64,000 nucleotides of DNA. Origin: Bacillus sp. WMMC1349 (GTDB lineage: Bacteria; Bacillota; Bacilli; Bacillales; Bacillaceae). Under the pieces are notes generated by a model that saw nothing but the letters and a program-made list of their open reading frames with translations, ran no database searches and was not told the origin of the DNA. Numbering within the stretch: the first letter of the stretch is position 1; each line of letters starts with the position of its first letter. Where the stretch lies: assembly GCF_013155385.1 (NCBI RefSeq), contig NZ_JABJUQ010000005.1, positions 1 through 64,000 of the forward strand, written 5' to 3'. Positions 1 to 8,539 of the stretch are shown here, piece by piece. The translations under genes and the position numbers were made by a program.

Positions 1-38
1 AAACACCGCTTTTCAAAGTTCCCGAAAAATACAAAATA

Positions 39-63
39 CCCTCTCGGCGATTTGCCAAGAGGG
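39..63. other. Hairpin upstream of terS
   Basis: A 10-bp stem (39-48 pairing with 54-63, one C/A mismatch) closes a 5-base loop in the leader before terS. No T-tract follows, so it is not a typical terminator. Its place between the HNH gene and terS fits a packaging (cos/pac) recognition element or an mRNA leader structure. The second copy is at 45430-45454. Confidence 0.4.
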
Positions 64-162
64 CTTGATATAAACGATTTGATTGTTAGTTTCATCATAG
101 CATGTTTGACGGAAAAAACAAGCGAAAAAAGAAGATTTTTTTAACGAAATGAGGTGAAAAAC

Positions 163-681
163 ATGCCGAGACCCGCAAAATCTGCAGCTCTTCAACTAAT
201 ACAGGGTAATCCGAATAAAAAGAATACTGAGGAATTAGCCACCAGAGCTAAATATGAAAAACAAATGAAAATGCGTACTGAAAATATTAAGCCTCCTTCA
301 TGGTTGGATGATAAGGTAGCTAAAAAAGAATTTAAACGGGTTGCTGCTTTATTGTCTGAAGTGGATCTCATCACAGAGGCGGATATCAACATGTTGGCCA
401 CCTATTGTAAGATTTACTCTCGATATATTTCTATTACAAAAAAAATTGATGAAGATGGCATCATGATAAACACAGAAGGGTGTAATGAAAATGGTCAGCC
501 CATCAAGTCGGTTGGTGAAGAACATCCCCTTCTTAAACGCGAGAAAAATTATTATGATCAGATGATATCTGCGGCCAACCATTTTGGCCTTACACCGTCT
601 GCACGTGCAAAACTAGCCATCACCAAAACTCAGGAAGAACGAGAAAAGACGGCAGCGGAAAAGGAGTTTGGTAATGTATGA
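163..681 (+). CDS. terS: Terminase small subunit (P27 family)
   Basis: This 172-residue protein recognises phage DNA and hands it to the large terminase for packaging. The N-terminus (MPRPAKSAALQLIQGNPNKK) has the 'R-P-x-K-x-x-x-L-Q-G-N-P' signature of the P27/Terminase_4 family. I chose ATG 163 because GAGGTG (151-156) sits six bases upstream; the in-frame GTG at 154 overlaps that Shine-Dalgarno sequence. Its stop overlaps the terL start (ATGA), implying translational coupling. The HNH nuclease gene lies just upstream in the other unit (44951-45325), the usual order in HK97-type cos phages. Confidence 0.93.
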   Translation: MPRPAKSAALQLIQGNPNKKNTEELATRAKYEKQMKMRTENIKPPSWLDDKVAKKEFKRVAALLSEVDLITEADINMLATYCKIYSRYISITKKIDEDGIMINTEGCNENGQPIKSVGEEHPLLKREKNYYDQMISAANHFGLTPSARAKLAITKTQEEREKTAAEKEFGNV

Positions 682-2387
682 ATACAATTAAACAGTTTAT
701 GATTGACTACTCGCGCGATGTGATATCGGGTGAGATTGTGGCGTGTCAAAAACATATTTGGGCTTGTCATCGCTTTTTAAATGACATTAAGAGAGAAGGA
801 ACAAGGGAGTTCCCTTATATATTTGATGACGAGAAAGCTAGACGGTTTCTTTATTGGATGACTCAGTTTAAGCATACAAAAGGACCTCTCGCAGGAGAAA
901 ATATTGTCCCCGAACCAATCCAAATTTTTATTTTTGGCAATGTGTATGGGTGGGTTCACAAAGAAACAAGGTATCGCAGATTCACAAAAGTATATTGGCA
1001 AGTTGGACGTAAGAACGCGAAAACACAAAGTTTAGCTTGTGTTGCTTCTTATGAAGCTATGGCAAATGATGAAAATATGTCAGAGGTCTACATTGGGGCA
1101 ACGAAAACTGAGCAAGCAAAAATATGTTGGAATGAGATCAAAGCACAGATTCTTCAGTGTGAGCTATTAAATAAACCTGAGCAAAAATATAGGATTGCCT
1201 ACGGGAAAATTGAACATCCAAAAACACAATCTAAAATTGAGGCACTCTCTAAAGATGCAGGGAAAACAGGAGATGGGTTCAATCCTCAGTGCGGAATTAT
1301 AGACGAATATCACGCACATAAAACATCTGAAATATATGATGTACTTGTTTCTGGTATGGCTGCACGAAATCAGCCGTTAATGGTCATTATTACGACTGCC
1401 GGTTTTGAATTAAATAACCCTGCCTACCGCGTTGAATATGATTACGTGTCACGCATTTTAGATCCAAATAAAGTAGAAACAAATGAGCAGTATTTTGTGA
1501 TGGTTAATGAATTAGACAAAGGTGATGACATTAAGGATGAGCAGAACTGGATCAAAGCCAATCCTATTGTTGCTAAAAATGAACATGGACTTAATTATCT
1601 GCGTGGAGAGTTGGAAGTTGCCTTGGCTGTACCAGAGAAAATGAGGAACTTTCTGACTAAGAATATGAATATCTGGGTTAACATGCGTGAAAATGGCTAC
1701 ATGGACATGCAAGCTTGGAAAGATTGTGGATCTGATCATTTTCCTGATCTATCCGGCCGGGAGTGCTATGTTGGAATTGACTTATCAAAACGAATTGACC
1801 TGACAGCCGTATCTTTTATTTTTCCGTTAGATGATGGGAGCTTTGCTGTAGAAAGTCATGGTTTTATGCCTGAAGATACATTCTATGAACGTATGAAGAC
1901 AGATCATGTCCCTTATGACTTGTGGAGGGAGAGGAACTGGTTAACCGTTACTGATGGTGCTGTAGTTGATTATGACTATATCAGAGCTTATATCAAGAAA
2001 ATGGAGAAAGAGAAAGGATGGAAAATTAAAGAAATCGGTTACGATCCATATAATGCGACACAGTTTGCTCAACAGATGGAGGCTGACGGATATGTGATGA
2101 TTGAAATTAGGCAGGGAGTTGCCACACTTTCAGAGCCTACAAAAGACTTTCGCGAAAAAGTAAAGGCGAAAAACATCATCCATAATAAAAACGATCTACT
2201 GACATGGGCGATGGGTAATGCTGTTACAAAAGTAGATGCTCAAGAAAATATCATGCTGGACAAATCAAAGTCAACACAACGGATTGACCCTGCTGCAGCC
2301 CTTATTAATGCACATGTGAGAGCATCTCAAATTGATATGACGATTGACTTAAATGCTTATATCAAGTCAGGATCTTTCAGCCTGTAG
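678..2387 (+). CDS. terL: Terminase large subunit
   Basis: This 569-residue protein is the ATP-driven packaging motor and headful/cos nuclease, acting at the portal of the procapsid. A Walker A-like motif GRKNAKT lies at residues 110-116 and a Walker B CGIIDE at 205-210. The C-terminal half carries the acidic nuclease residues, including the CYVGIDLSKRIDL stretch near residue 360. Length and motif order fit the Terminase_1 family. It starts inside the terS stop codon. The gene is intact in both copies. Confidence 0.95.
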   Translation: MNTIKQFMIDYSRDVISGEIVACQKHIWACHRFLNDIKREGTREFPYIFDDEKARRFLYWMTQFKHTKGPLAGENIVPEPIQIFIFGNVYGWVHKETRYRRFTKVYWQVGRKNAKTQSLACVASYEAMANDENMSEVYIGATKTEQAKICWNEIKAQILQCELLNKPEQKYRIAYGKIEHPKTQSKIEALSKDAGKTGDGFNPQCGIIDEYHAHKTSEIYDVLVSGMAARNQPLMVIITTAGFELNNPAYRVEYDYVSRILDPNKVETNEQYFVMVNELDKGDDIKDEQNWIKANPIVAKNEHGLNYLRGELEVALAVPEKMRNFLTKNMNIWVNMRENGYMDMQAWKDCGSDHFPDLSGRECYVGIDLSKRIDLTAVSFIFPLDDGSFAVESHGFMPEDTFYERMKTDHVPYDLWRERNWLTVTDGAVVDYDYIRAYIKKMEKEKGWKIKEIGYDPYNATQFAQQMEADGYVMIEIRQGVATLSEPTKDFREKVKAKNIIHNKNDLLTWAMGNAVTKVDAQENIMLDKSKSTQRIDPAAALINAHVRASQIDMTIDLNAYIKSGSFSL

Positions 2388-2398
2388 GAGGTGGGAAT

Positions 2399-2587
2399 AT
2401 GAAATTTATAAAAAGTATGCAGCCGTTTATAGATGATATCTTACTTATTATAGGGATGATATTCATTTCTACTGCCATATATCGAATAAATATCAACGCG
2501 GGTTTGATTGCGACCGGTGTTTTTTTATTTTCTCTTGCTGGCTTGTTAGGTGTAGATAGGCAGCGTAAGGAGGAAGGAGGGGATTAG
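2399..2587 (+). CDS. Small membrane protein between terL and portal
   Basis: This 62-residue protein has two hydrophobic segments (about residues 12-29 and 33-50) and a charged C-terminus. A strong ribosome site (GGAGGTGG) lies just upstream. Small membrane proteins of the DUF1056 type commonly occupy this spot in HK97-like phages of Gram-positive bacteria; that family match is my inference and its role is unknown. It abuts the portal gene directly. Confidence 0.7.
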   Translation: MKFIKSMQPFIDDILLIIGMIFISTAIYRININAGLIATGVFLFSLAGLLGVDRQRKEEGGD

Positions 2588-3892
2588 ATGCTATTAAGCC
2601 GTTTAAAGGGCGGGGTCAAGAATGAAATCGCAGAAGAGGATAGCGGCTCCCTTCTTCATCCAGCCAATTGGTTTAGAAATATTTTTGCTGGCACTGAAAC
2701 CTCATCAGGTGAAAGAGTATCATCAAAAACAGCTGTTCTTCATCCCGATGTTTATGCATGTGTCATAGTTTTGGCGGATGATATCGCGAAACTGCCAATC
2801 AAACTTTTTCAGAATAAAAACGGCAATATCAAACAAGTCCAAAATGATATTAGTGAGATGATTCTGAACAAAGTCAATGATTATATGACAAGTTTTATTT
2901 GGAAAAGGCTTTTGGTCACAAGGCTTTGTACTTGGGGGAACAGTTACAATCTTTTGCTTTTTGATAAAGACGGAAATGTGACTGGAATCAGACCTTTAAA
3001 CCCTGAGGCAACAAATACAAATATTGACCCTAATAACGGTCGGGTTTGGTATTCAACCACGATTGACAGCAAATATCGTGAGTTTTTTTATGAAGAAGTT
3101 CTGCATTTTAAAAACCTTTCTCTTGATGGAATTGTGGGACAAACTCCGATTTCAGTTATTCGTGACAATATCGGATCAAATCGAGCTGCCACAAAATTCA
3201 ATGCAAAATTTTATAAAAATGGTGGCGCTCCGTTTGGCGTTGTCAAAGCACCAACTCTATTAGATAGAGAAAGTAAAAAAATTGTGAGAGAAGACTGGGA
3301 GCGTGTAAATGCGGGTCAGTCTATTGCAGTCCTAGACGCTGGTCTCGACTATTCACAAGTAACCATGCCGATGAAGGATGCTCAATTTATTGAGTCCATG
3401 AAATGGAACCGTCAGCAGATCGCATCTATTTATAAGGTACCACCACATAAAATAGGTGAACTTGATCGAGCCACTTTCTCTAATATCGAACAACAATCAT
3501 TGGATTATGTCAAAACGACGTTACAACCTTTAGTGACAAATATAGAACAAGAATTGAACGATAAAATATTGACAGAAAACCAGTTAAAAAGTGGTTATTA
3601 CTTTAAATTTAACCTAGAATCAGAACTTCGTGGAGATAGTAAATCTCGTGCTGAGTTTTATAAAACGATGCAAAGTGTTGGCGCTTTTAGCGTAAACACA
3701 ATCCTTCAAAAAGAGGACATGACCGGAATTGGAGATATTGGGGATGAGCATTATGGGAATTTAAATCTTGTTCCTCTTTCAATTATGAAAGAATATCAAT
3801 TGAACAAAGTAAAAGGGACATCTGATGAACAGAAGGGGGGTGATGGCAACGAAGAAGAAAAACAAGTATTGGAACATGAAGATTCTGAATGA
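2588..3892 (+). CDS. Portal protein (HK97 family)
   Basis: This 434-residue protein forms the ring at one capsid vertex through which DNA enters and leaves. The sequence shows the family pattern: an early 'HPDVYACVIVLADDIAKLP' segment and a central 'KWNRQQIASIYKVPPHKIG' segment followed by 'ATFSNIEQQ'. GGAGGAAGGAGGGG precedes the start. The 3' end overlaps the protease gene by 68 bases in another frame, so its acidic Glu-rich tail and the protease N-terminus share DNA. Confidence 0.94.
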   Translation: MLLSRLKGGVKNEIAEEDSGSLLHPANWFRNIFAGTETSSGERVSSKTAVLHPDVYACVIVLADDIAKLPIKLFQNKNGNIKQVQNDISEMILNKVNDYMTSFIWKRLLVTRLCTWGNSYNLLLFDKDGNVTGIRPLNPEATNTNIDPNNGRVWYSTTIDSKYREFFYEEVLHFKNLSLDGIVGQTPISVIRDNIGSNRAATKFNAKFYKNGGAPFGVVKAPTLLDRESKKIVREDWERVNAGQSIAVLDAGLDYSQVTMPMKDAQFIESMKWNRQQIASIYKVPPHKIGELDRATFSNIEQQSLDYVKTTLQPLVTNIEQELNDKILTENQLKSGYYFKFNLESELRGDSKSRAEFYKTMQSVGAFSVNTILQKEDMTGIGDIGDEHYGNLNLVPLSIMKEYQLNKVKGTSDEQKGGDGNEEEKQVLEHEDSE

Positions 3893-4568
3893 TTCTACTG
3901 CTGAAATCACACTTTATGGCTCAATAACGGGTGAAGGATGGTTTAGTGAGAGTTCTTCTAAAGTTTTTCAGTCAGAATTGAAAAGTTTAGGTGATGTAAG
4001 CTCTATTGATTTGTACATTAATTCACCTGGAGGAGATGTCTTTGAGGGCCAAGCGATTCATTCAATGCTTAAACGTCATAAAGCTAAAATTAATGTTTAT
4101 GTGGATGCACTGGCTGGAAGTATTGCCTCAGTTATTGCAATGGCGGGGGATAACATTACAATGCCAAGTAACGCCATGATGATGATTCATAATCCTTACA
4201 TGGGAATGGTCGGGAATGCAACAGAATTTCGAAAGGCTGCCGATGATCTTGACAAGATCACAGAAAGTATTGTTTCGACATACCTTGATAAAGCTGGTGA
4301 CAAGCTGGATGATGTTACTTTACATCAATTACTTGATGAAGAAACGTGGCTGACAGCTGATGAAGCATTACATTATGGTTTGATTGATGAGGTCTCAGAA
4401 TCAAAGGATGTAGCAGCCTGTATTGATCATCAAATTTTGGCACACTTTAAACATGTGCCAGGAAAGATAGTTGCTAAAACAGTTGCTGAAAATTCGGCTG
4501 AAGAAGCAGGATTGGATGAATTACAAAAACAAAAAATTGATATGAAACTTGAACTCTTAAATCTTTAA
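3825..4568 (+). CDS. Head maturation protease (ClpP-type)
   Basis: This 247-residue serine protease of the ClpP fold cleaves the scaffold-like N-terminus of the capsid protein during head maturation. The sequence has 'INSPGGDVFEGQAI', the nucleophile segment 'GSIASVIAMAG' and the His segment 'MMMIHNPYM'. Start choice is uncertain. ATG 3825 has AAAGGG at proper distance; ATG 3843 follows a G-rich run at very short spacing; both lie inside the portal gene. The stop codon is embedded in a terminator hairpin before the capsid gene. Confidence 0.92.
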   Translation: MNRRGVMATKKKNKYWNMKILNDSTAEITLYGSITGEGWFSESSSKVFQSELKSLGDVSSIDLYINSPGGDVFEGQAIHSMLKRHKAKINVYVDALAGSIASVIAMAGDNITMPSNAMMMIHNPYMGMVGNATEFRKAADDLDKITESIVSTYLDKAGDKLDDVTLHQLLDEETWLTADEALHYGLIDEVSESKDVAACIDHQILAHFKHVPGKIVAKTVAENSAEEAGLDELQKQKIDMKLELLNL

Positions 4569-4580
4569 GGGTTCTTTTTT
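4551..4580 (+). terminator. Intrinsic terminator between protease and capsid genes
   Basis: GAACTCTTAAA pairs with TTTAAGGGTTC (one G-T pair) and is followed by six T's. It overlaps the protease stop codon. Inside a continuous late operon it probably attenuates rather than ends transcription. The second copy is at 49942-49971. Confidence 0.7.
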
Positions 4581-4607
4581 AATGCCACTTTTAAGGAGGA
4601 CAAGAAT

Positions 4608-5888
4608 TTGAAACCGAAACTATTAAAACAAAAAAATTTTTTATTGAAACTAGATATTCAATTTTTTGCTGGAGGTGGAATGTCTAAAAAAGAACGGGAG
4701 TTACGCCAAACGCTAGCAGAAAAGCGTACAGAAATTGAAGCATTGACAGACAAAGGGAAAATTGATGAAGCTAAAAAACTACTTTCTGAAGCTCAACAAA
4801 TAAAAGAGCAGATCCAGACATATGAAGAAGTCCGAAATATGCAAGTCCCTTATGAACAGGAGCAGACATCACAAGATTCAGTAGCAACTGGTCAACAGCC
4901 AACAGATGATATCGCCAAAACGGAAGTAAAGAACCATGTTCAGCTTTTTGCGTCAGCTCTTAAATCTGGAACAATACCGAAACCTCTTTCCGCAATGAAA
5001 GAAGGTGTGGATGAAGATGGCGGTCTTGTTGTTCCGCAAGATATTTCAACGAAGATCAACGAAAAACGTAGACAATTTGATACACTGGCTAATCTCGTTG
5101 ATGTCATTCCGGTATCTACAAATAAAGGTTCACGAGTGCTTGAAAAACTAGCAGATATCACTCCATTAGCAAACCTTGAAGAATTAGCGGATATTACGGA
5201 ACTAGAGAATCCTAAATTTGAAAACATTAAATATAACATTAAAGATTATGCAGGAATTTTGGTTCTTTCTAATGATTTGCTTTCAGATACACAAGAAGCG
5301 CTTCTTCAATATTTGACCAATTGGCTCGCTAAGAAATCAGCTGTTACGCGTAATACGTTGATTATTAAGCAATTAGGAACACTCGTAAAAACAGCAGTTT
5401 CAAAGCAAGACGATATTAAAGATATTTTGAACGTCAAGCTTGATCCAGCTATCAACGCCACAACCTCTTTTATTACAAATCAATCAGGATTTAATGTTTT
5501 GGATAAATTGAAGGATGCTTTTGGCCGGTACTTACTACAGCCTAATCCAACAGATCCGACTAAAAAACTTTTATTCGGAAAGCCTGTGTCCGTTATATCT
5601 GATAAATATTTGCCAAACGGTGGTACAAAAGCAGCGCCAAAATATCCGTTGATTGTCGGTGATCTTAAAGAAGCTGTTAAACTATTTGACCGTCAGCAAT
5701 ATTCCATTTTAACGACAAATGTTGGCGGTAAAGCATTCTATCGTAATTCTACAGATATGCGAATCATTGAACGTGAAGATGTTGTTCTTTGGGATACTGA
5801 TGCTGTTGTGTTTGCAGAGTTTTCATCAATCAAAGATGCAACTCCAGACAATGGGGTTCCAAATCCCGGTTCTGGTGAGAACAAATAA
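4608..5888 (+). CDS. Major capsid protein (HK97 fold)
   Basis: This 426-residue protein builds the icosahedral shell. The N-terminal stretch 'LKLDIQFFAGG' is typical of Bacillus phage capsid proteins. Residues ~25-85 are charged and coiled-coil-like, consistent with a delta/scaffold domain removed by the upstream protease. The HK97-type core follows from about residue 110. The start is TTG 4608, set by AAGGAGGA at 4593-4600 seven bases upstream. The C-terminus ends in a Gly/Pro-rich tail. Confidence 0.94.
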   Translation: MKPKLLKQKNFLLKLDIQFFAGGGMSKKERELRQTLAEKRTEIEALTDKGKIDEAKKLLSEAQQIKEQIQTYEEVRNMQVPYEQEQTSQDSVATGQQPTDDIAKTEVKNHVQLFASALKSGTIPKPLSAMKEGVDEDGGLVVPQDISTKINEKRRQFDTLANLVDVIPVSTNKGSRVLEKLADITPLANLEELADITELENPKFENIKYNIKDYAGILVLSNDLLSDTQEALLQYLTNWLAKKSAVTRNTLIIKQLGTLVKTAVSKQDDIKDILNVKLDPAINATTSFITNQSGFNVLDKLKDAFGRYLLQPNPTDPTKKLLFGKPVSVISDKYLPNGGTKAAPKYPLIVGDLKEAVKLFDRQQYSILTTNVGGKAFYRNSTDMRIIEREDVVLWDTDAVVFAEFSSIKDATPDNGVPNPGSGENK

Positions 5889-5916
5889 TAGGTGAATGAA
5901 AGCTAGGTGATGCCCA

Positions 5917-6219
5917 ATGACAGAAATTGAGCAAAAAGAACTTAAAGAAGCGAAAAAATTTCTCAGGGTTGATGGTGATTTGGAAGATGATTTAATCCTG
6001 GGATTTATCGCTTCGGCGAAGGAATATATTACAGCTGCAACTGGTTTAAAGTTCCCAAATCATTCAGCACGAGCTGATATGTGTGTAAAAGCATTTGTAA
6101 CGCATTGGTATGAAAACAGGGAAGTAGCTGGCACAACTTCAAACCTTGATGGGGTGCTAACGATGATGATCAATCAATTAAAATATACGGTTTCGGAGAC
6201 TGGTTCCAATGTTGAATGA
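5917..6219 (+). CDS. Head-tail connector, gp6-like
   Basis: This 100-residue protein is likely the adaptor ring that docks on the portal. The pattern 'KEAKKFLRVDGDLEDDLILGFIASAKEYI' is the signature of the gp6-like DNA-packaging/connector family. Order (after capsid, before a head-closure gene) supports this. It overlaps the next gene by 11 bases. Confidence 0.85.
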   Translation: MTEIEQKELKEAKKFLRVDGDLEDDLILGFIASAKEYITAATGLKFPNHSARADMCVKAFVTHWYENREVAGTTSNLDGVLTMMINQLKYTVSETGSNVE

Positions 6220-6517
6220 CATGCGGTATCGGATTGAATTTCAACAGAAAAAAGAGGGCGGGCGCCTCCCTGTGGAAGGTAAGTATGAAACTGTTGTGGA
6301 ATGCTGGGCCAAAGCTGAGGGATTAAAAGGCCGAGAGTATTATGCAGCGGCAGCTGTTCAGAAAGAAAAAACTATAAAATTTACAATTCGTCACCGTGAA
6401 GATCTTAACGAACATATGCGAATTCTTTTTCAAGATCAACCATACGAGATTGAATCAATTTTGCCGAACTATTCTCGGAAACATTTCACCACAATAAGGG
6501 CAAAGGCGGTGGAATAA
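6209..6517 (+). CDS. Head closure / head-tail joining protein
   Basis: This 102-residue protein resembles the SPP1 gp16-type head-tail joining family, with 'MRYRIEFQQKKEGG', a central 'W' strand region and a C-terminal 'PYEIESILPNYSRKHFTTIRAKAVE'. It should plug the connector after packaging. An internal ATG at 6221 would start exactly at MRYRIEF and is a possible alternative start. Confidence 0.82.
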   Translation: MLNDMRYRIEFQQKKEGGRLPVEGKYETVVECWAKAEGLKGREYYAAAAVQKEKTIKFTIRHREDLNEHMRILFQDQPYEIESILPNYSRKHFTTIRAKAVE

Positions 6518-6915
6518 TGGAATTTGAAATGGAGATGCAGGGCTTTAAAGAATTAGATTCATATTTAACTGACCTTGCAAGGAAAGATGAGTCAATCAAT
6601 AAAGCAGCCGTAAAAGCCGGGGGTGCTATTCTTGCCAAAGAAATAGATAAAAATGCACCTCGATCTGATATTGGGGGCAGTCATCCCCATATTGATGAGG
6701 ATATTATTGTTGGAAACCGTACTCGAAAGGATTTGGATGGTGAAATCTATGCTGTTGTTGGACCTACTAAAGACACAAAATTCCGTGTTCACTTACCGGA
6801 ATTCGGAACCATTCATCAGCCAGCTAATCCATTTATTCAGCGAAGTATGAGAAGCGCAAATGAAAGAATGTTACAAGCGATGGCAAGCGTAATTAAAAGA
6901 GGGTACAAGCTATGA
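6517..6915 (+). CDS. HK97 gp10-like tail completion protein
   Basis: This 132-residue protein fits the HK97-gp10 family: 'MQGFKELDSYLTDLARK', then 'AGGAILAKEIDKNAPRSD' and a C-terminal 'GTIHQPANPFIQRSMRSANERM'. The role is in joining tail to head. The start overlaps the preceding stop (TAATG) and its end overlaps the next start, showing tight coupling through the connector block. Confidence 0.88.
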   Translation: MEFEMEMQGFKELDSYLTDLARKDESINKAAVKAGGAILAKEIDKNAPRSDIGGSHPHIDEDIIVGNRTRKDLDGEIYAVVGPTKDTKFRVHLPEFGTIHQPANPFIQRSMRSANERMLQAMASVIKRGYKL

Positions 6916-7295
6916 ATGTAGTAGAAAGGTCTTTACTACTGAAAAACAAAGTATTTGAAGCGTTGGAGAATGATCCAGCGCTTTTATTATTGGTGAAACC
7001 ATCAAATATTTTTGAACTAGCTGTACCAATTGGGATCAAAAGTAAGCCAGCCTATATTGTTGTACAGGAACTAGAGTATAGAGCTACTCAGTGGGCTGAT
7101 GGCAAGCCAATAAAGGATAGTGCTGTCTATCAAATTGATGTCTATCACAGTTCTTCCTGTGATGAGATTCTTGTTGCCATCGTTCATGTGATGAATCAAT
7201 TAGATTTTCAAACGACTGTTTTAATCAATGGTTTTTTAAAAGATGAAGTCCTCATCCGGAAAGGATATCGATTTGAGGCCAATATTTTAATATAA
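6912..7295 (+). CDS. Tail terminator/completion protein (DUF3168-like position)
   Basis: This 127-residue protein occupies the place of the tail terminator that caps the tail tube. The pattern 'LLLKNKVFEALENDPALLLLV' followed by 'PAYIVVQELEYRATQWADGKP' and 'YQIDVYHSS' resembles minor-tail/DUF3168-type proteins. Family assignment is from pattern and position only. Confidence 0.72.
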   Translation: MNVVERSLLLKNKVFEALENDPALLLLVKPSNIFELAVPIGIKSKPAYIVVQELEYRATQWADGKPIKDSAVYQIDVYHSSSCDEILVAIVHVMNQLDFQTTVLINGFLKDEVLIRKGYRFEANILI

Positions 7296-7309
7296 TTGGA
7301 GGTTTAAAA

Positions 7310-7915
7310 ATGCCTGAATTTAGTTCAGTTACCGGGTTGGAAGGTGTGAAATTCGCACCACTAAAAAAGGAAAACGGGGTTTATATAGCCTCAAAAATTA
7401 TAGATTACCCTTATGCAATTAATGCAAAAGTAAATACTGAAACTTCAACAGAAAAGCAGTATGCGGATAATAAACTGGTTGATATGGCTGTTACAACAGG
7501 TTCCACAAAACTGGAACTCGAAATGCGTGATTTACCAATGGAAATATTAGCTGAGTTGTTAGGAATTGAAGCAACAGATGGACTGTATATGTTTAAAAAG
7601 AATATTATCCCGCCATGGGTTGCTATGTCGTTTTTTGGGCCGAAAGCAAACGGTAATCATCGTCATGTGGGATTAGTGAAAGGTCGTTTCTCGTTACCAG
7701 ATGATGAATGGAAAACAAAAGAAGAAAAAACGAATTTCCAAACAATCAAACTTTCAGCTGAGTTTATGGAGCGTGAGCAGGATAATGTCTTTAAAGTATT
7801 AGCTGATGAAGATGCACCAAGCTTCAGTTTGGATAAGTTCTATACGAAGGTATTTGGCGATGCTTACAAGTCTCCTAGTGCAGGAGATAACCCTAACGTC
7901 AATCCAGGAAAATAA
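7310..7915 (+). CDS. Major tail protein (phi13 family)
   Basis: This 201-residue protein polymerises into the tail tube. It shows the phi13-type major tail pattern: 'GLEGVKFAPLKKENGVY' at the start, then 'PYAINAKVNTETSTEKQYADN', and an 'FFGPKANGNHRHVGLVKGRF' segment. GGAGG precedes the ATG. A terminator follows immediately, as is common after this highly expressed gene. Confidence 0.9.
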   Translation: MPEFSSVTGLEGVKFAPLKKENGVYIASKIIDYPYAINAKVNTETSTEKQYADNKLVDMAVTTGSTKLELEMRDLPMEILAELLGIEATDGLYMFKKNIIPPWVAMSFFGPKANGNHRHVGLVKGRFSLPDDEWKTKEEKTNFQTIKLSAEFMEREQDNVFKVLADEDAPSFSLDKFYTKVFGDAYKSPSAGDNPNVNPGK

Positions 7916-7921
7916 ACATAA

Positions 7922-7948
7922 AGGGAAGCCTTAGTGCTTCTCTTTTTT
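7922..7948 (+). terminator. Intrinsic terminator after major tail gene
   Basis: AGGGAAGC (7922-7929) pairs with GCTTCTCT (7936-7943) around a six-base loop and runs into T's. It probably lets the major tail gene be expressed above the downstream tail genes. The second copy is at 53313-53339. Confidence 0.8.
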
Positions 7949-7979
7949 CGTACTCAATACTTTTAAAGGAGGAGTCAGC

Positions 7980-8345
7980 ATGGCTCAAAAGCAAATTGCA
8001 ATTAAATTATGGTTTGAAAAAGATCAAAAATATAAAACGTTTATTGCCCCTCGTACGAATACAAAAATCTTGTATGAAGCCTTGGAATTAGATGAAGATG
8101 CAGCAAAAAAAACAAAAAACATTAAAGAAGTCCTTAAAAGTCTAGATGAACGCATGAAATTTATTGTCCGAGTATTTCACAACCAGTTTAGCTTAGAGGA
8201 ATTCCAAGAAGGCCTACAATCCTTTGAGGTATCTGATCAAGTAAGACGAATCATGGGCGAAATCATGGGATACGAAGAGGTTAAAGAGGACGATGATTTT
8301 TTGCAGACAGCGGAAACAGAAACCTTACAGCCAAAAGTGGAATAG
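7980..8345 (+). CDS. Tail assembly chaperone gpG
   Basis: This 121-residue acidic protein is the short form of the G/GT tail assembly chaperone pair that loads the tape measure protein during tail assembly. It lies between the major tail and tape measure genes, the invariant position. AAAGGAGGAG precedes the ATG. Near its 3' end the in-frame heptamer T TTT TTG (8297-8303) allows a -1 slip into an open frame that continues past its stop. Confidence 0.88.
   Translation: MAQKQIAIKLWFEKDQKYKTFIAPRTNTKILYEALELDEDAAKKTKNIKEVLKSLDERMKFIVRVFHNQFSLEEFQEGLQSFEVSDQVRRIMGEIMGYEEVKEDDDFLQTAETETLQPKVE
8297..8303 (+). other. Programmed -1 frameshift slippery site (G/GT)
   Basis: The zero-frame codons gat-ttt-ttg contain T TTT TTG, a canonical X-XXY-YYZ heptamer. 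A -1 slip continues as GCA-GAC-AGC and stays open to 8491. The second copy is at 53688-53694. Confidence 0.82.
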
Positions 8346-8491
8346 AGCAACTCAATGATATTTATTCGGCTCTTTTAAAGCAAGGATGGACAATGACAGA
8401 AATAGATCAGATGGATATTTATCACTATTTAGAAGTTTTGGCACATGAAAACAAACCTAAAATAGTACCTATAGATCAAGTATTTTTCTAA
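8303..8491 (+). CDS. gpT extension reached by -1 frameshift
   Basis: This 62-codon open frame begins at the slip site and ends at TAA 8489-8491. It contains the helical pattern 'GIEQLNDIYSALLKQGWTM' and 'MDIYHYLEVLAH', typical of the T domain that binds tape measure protein. No good start codon with a ribosome site is visible, so expression as a GT fusion of about 170 residues is the best explanation. Frameshift efficiency cannot be judged from sequence. Confidence 0.8.
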   Translation, partial: ADSGNRNLTAKSGIEQLNDIYSALLKQGWTMTEIDQMDIYHYLEVLAHENKPKIVPIDQVFF

Positions 8492-8539
8492 AAATGATTT
8501 TTTTGTTGAGTTTAAGCCAGGGAAGCGGGGTGGTTACAT

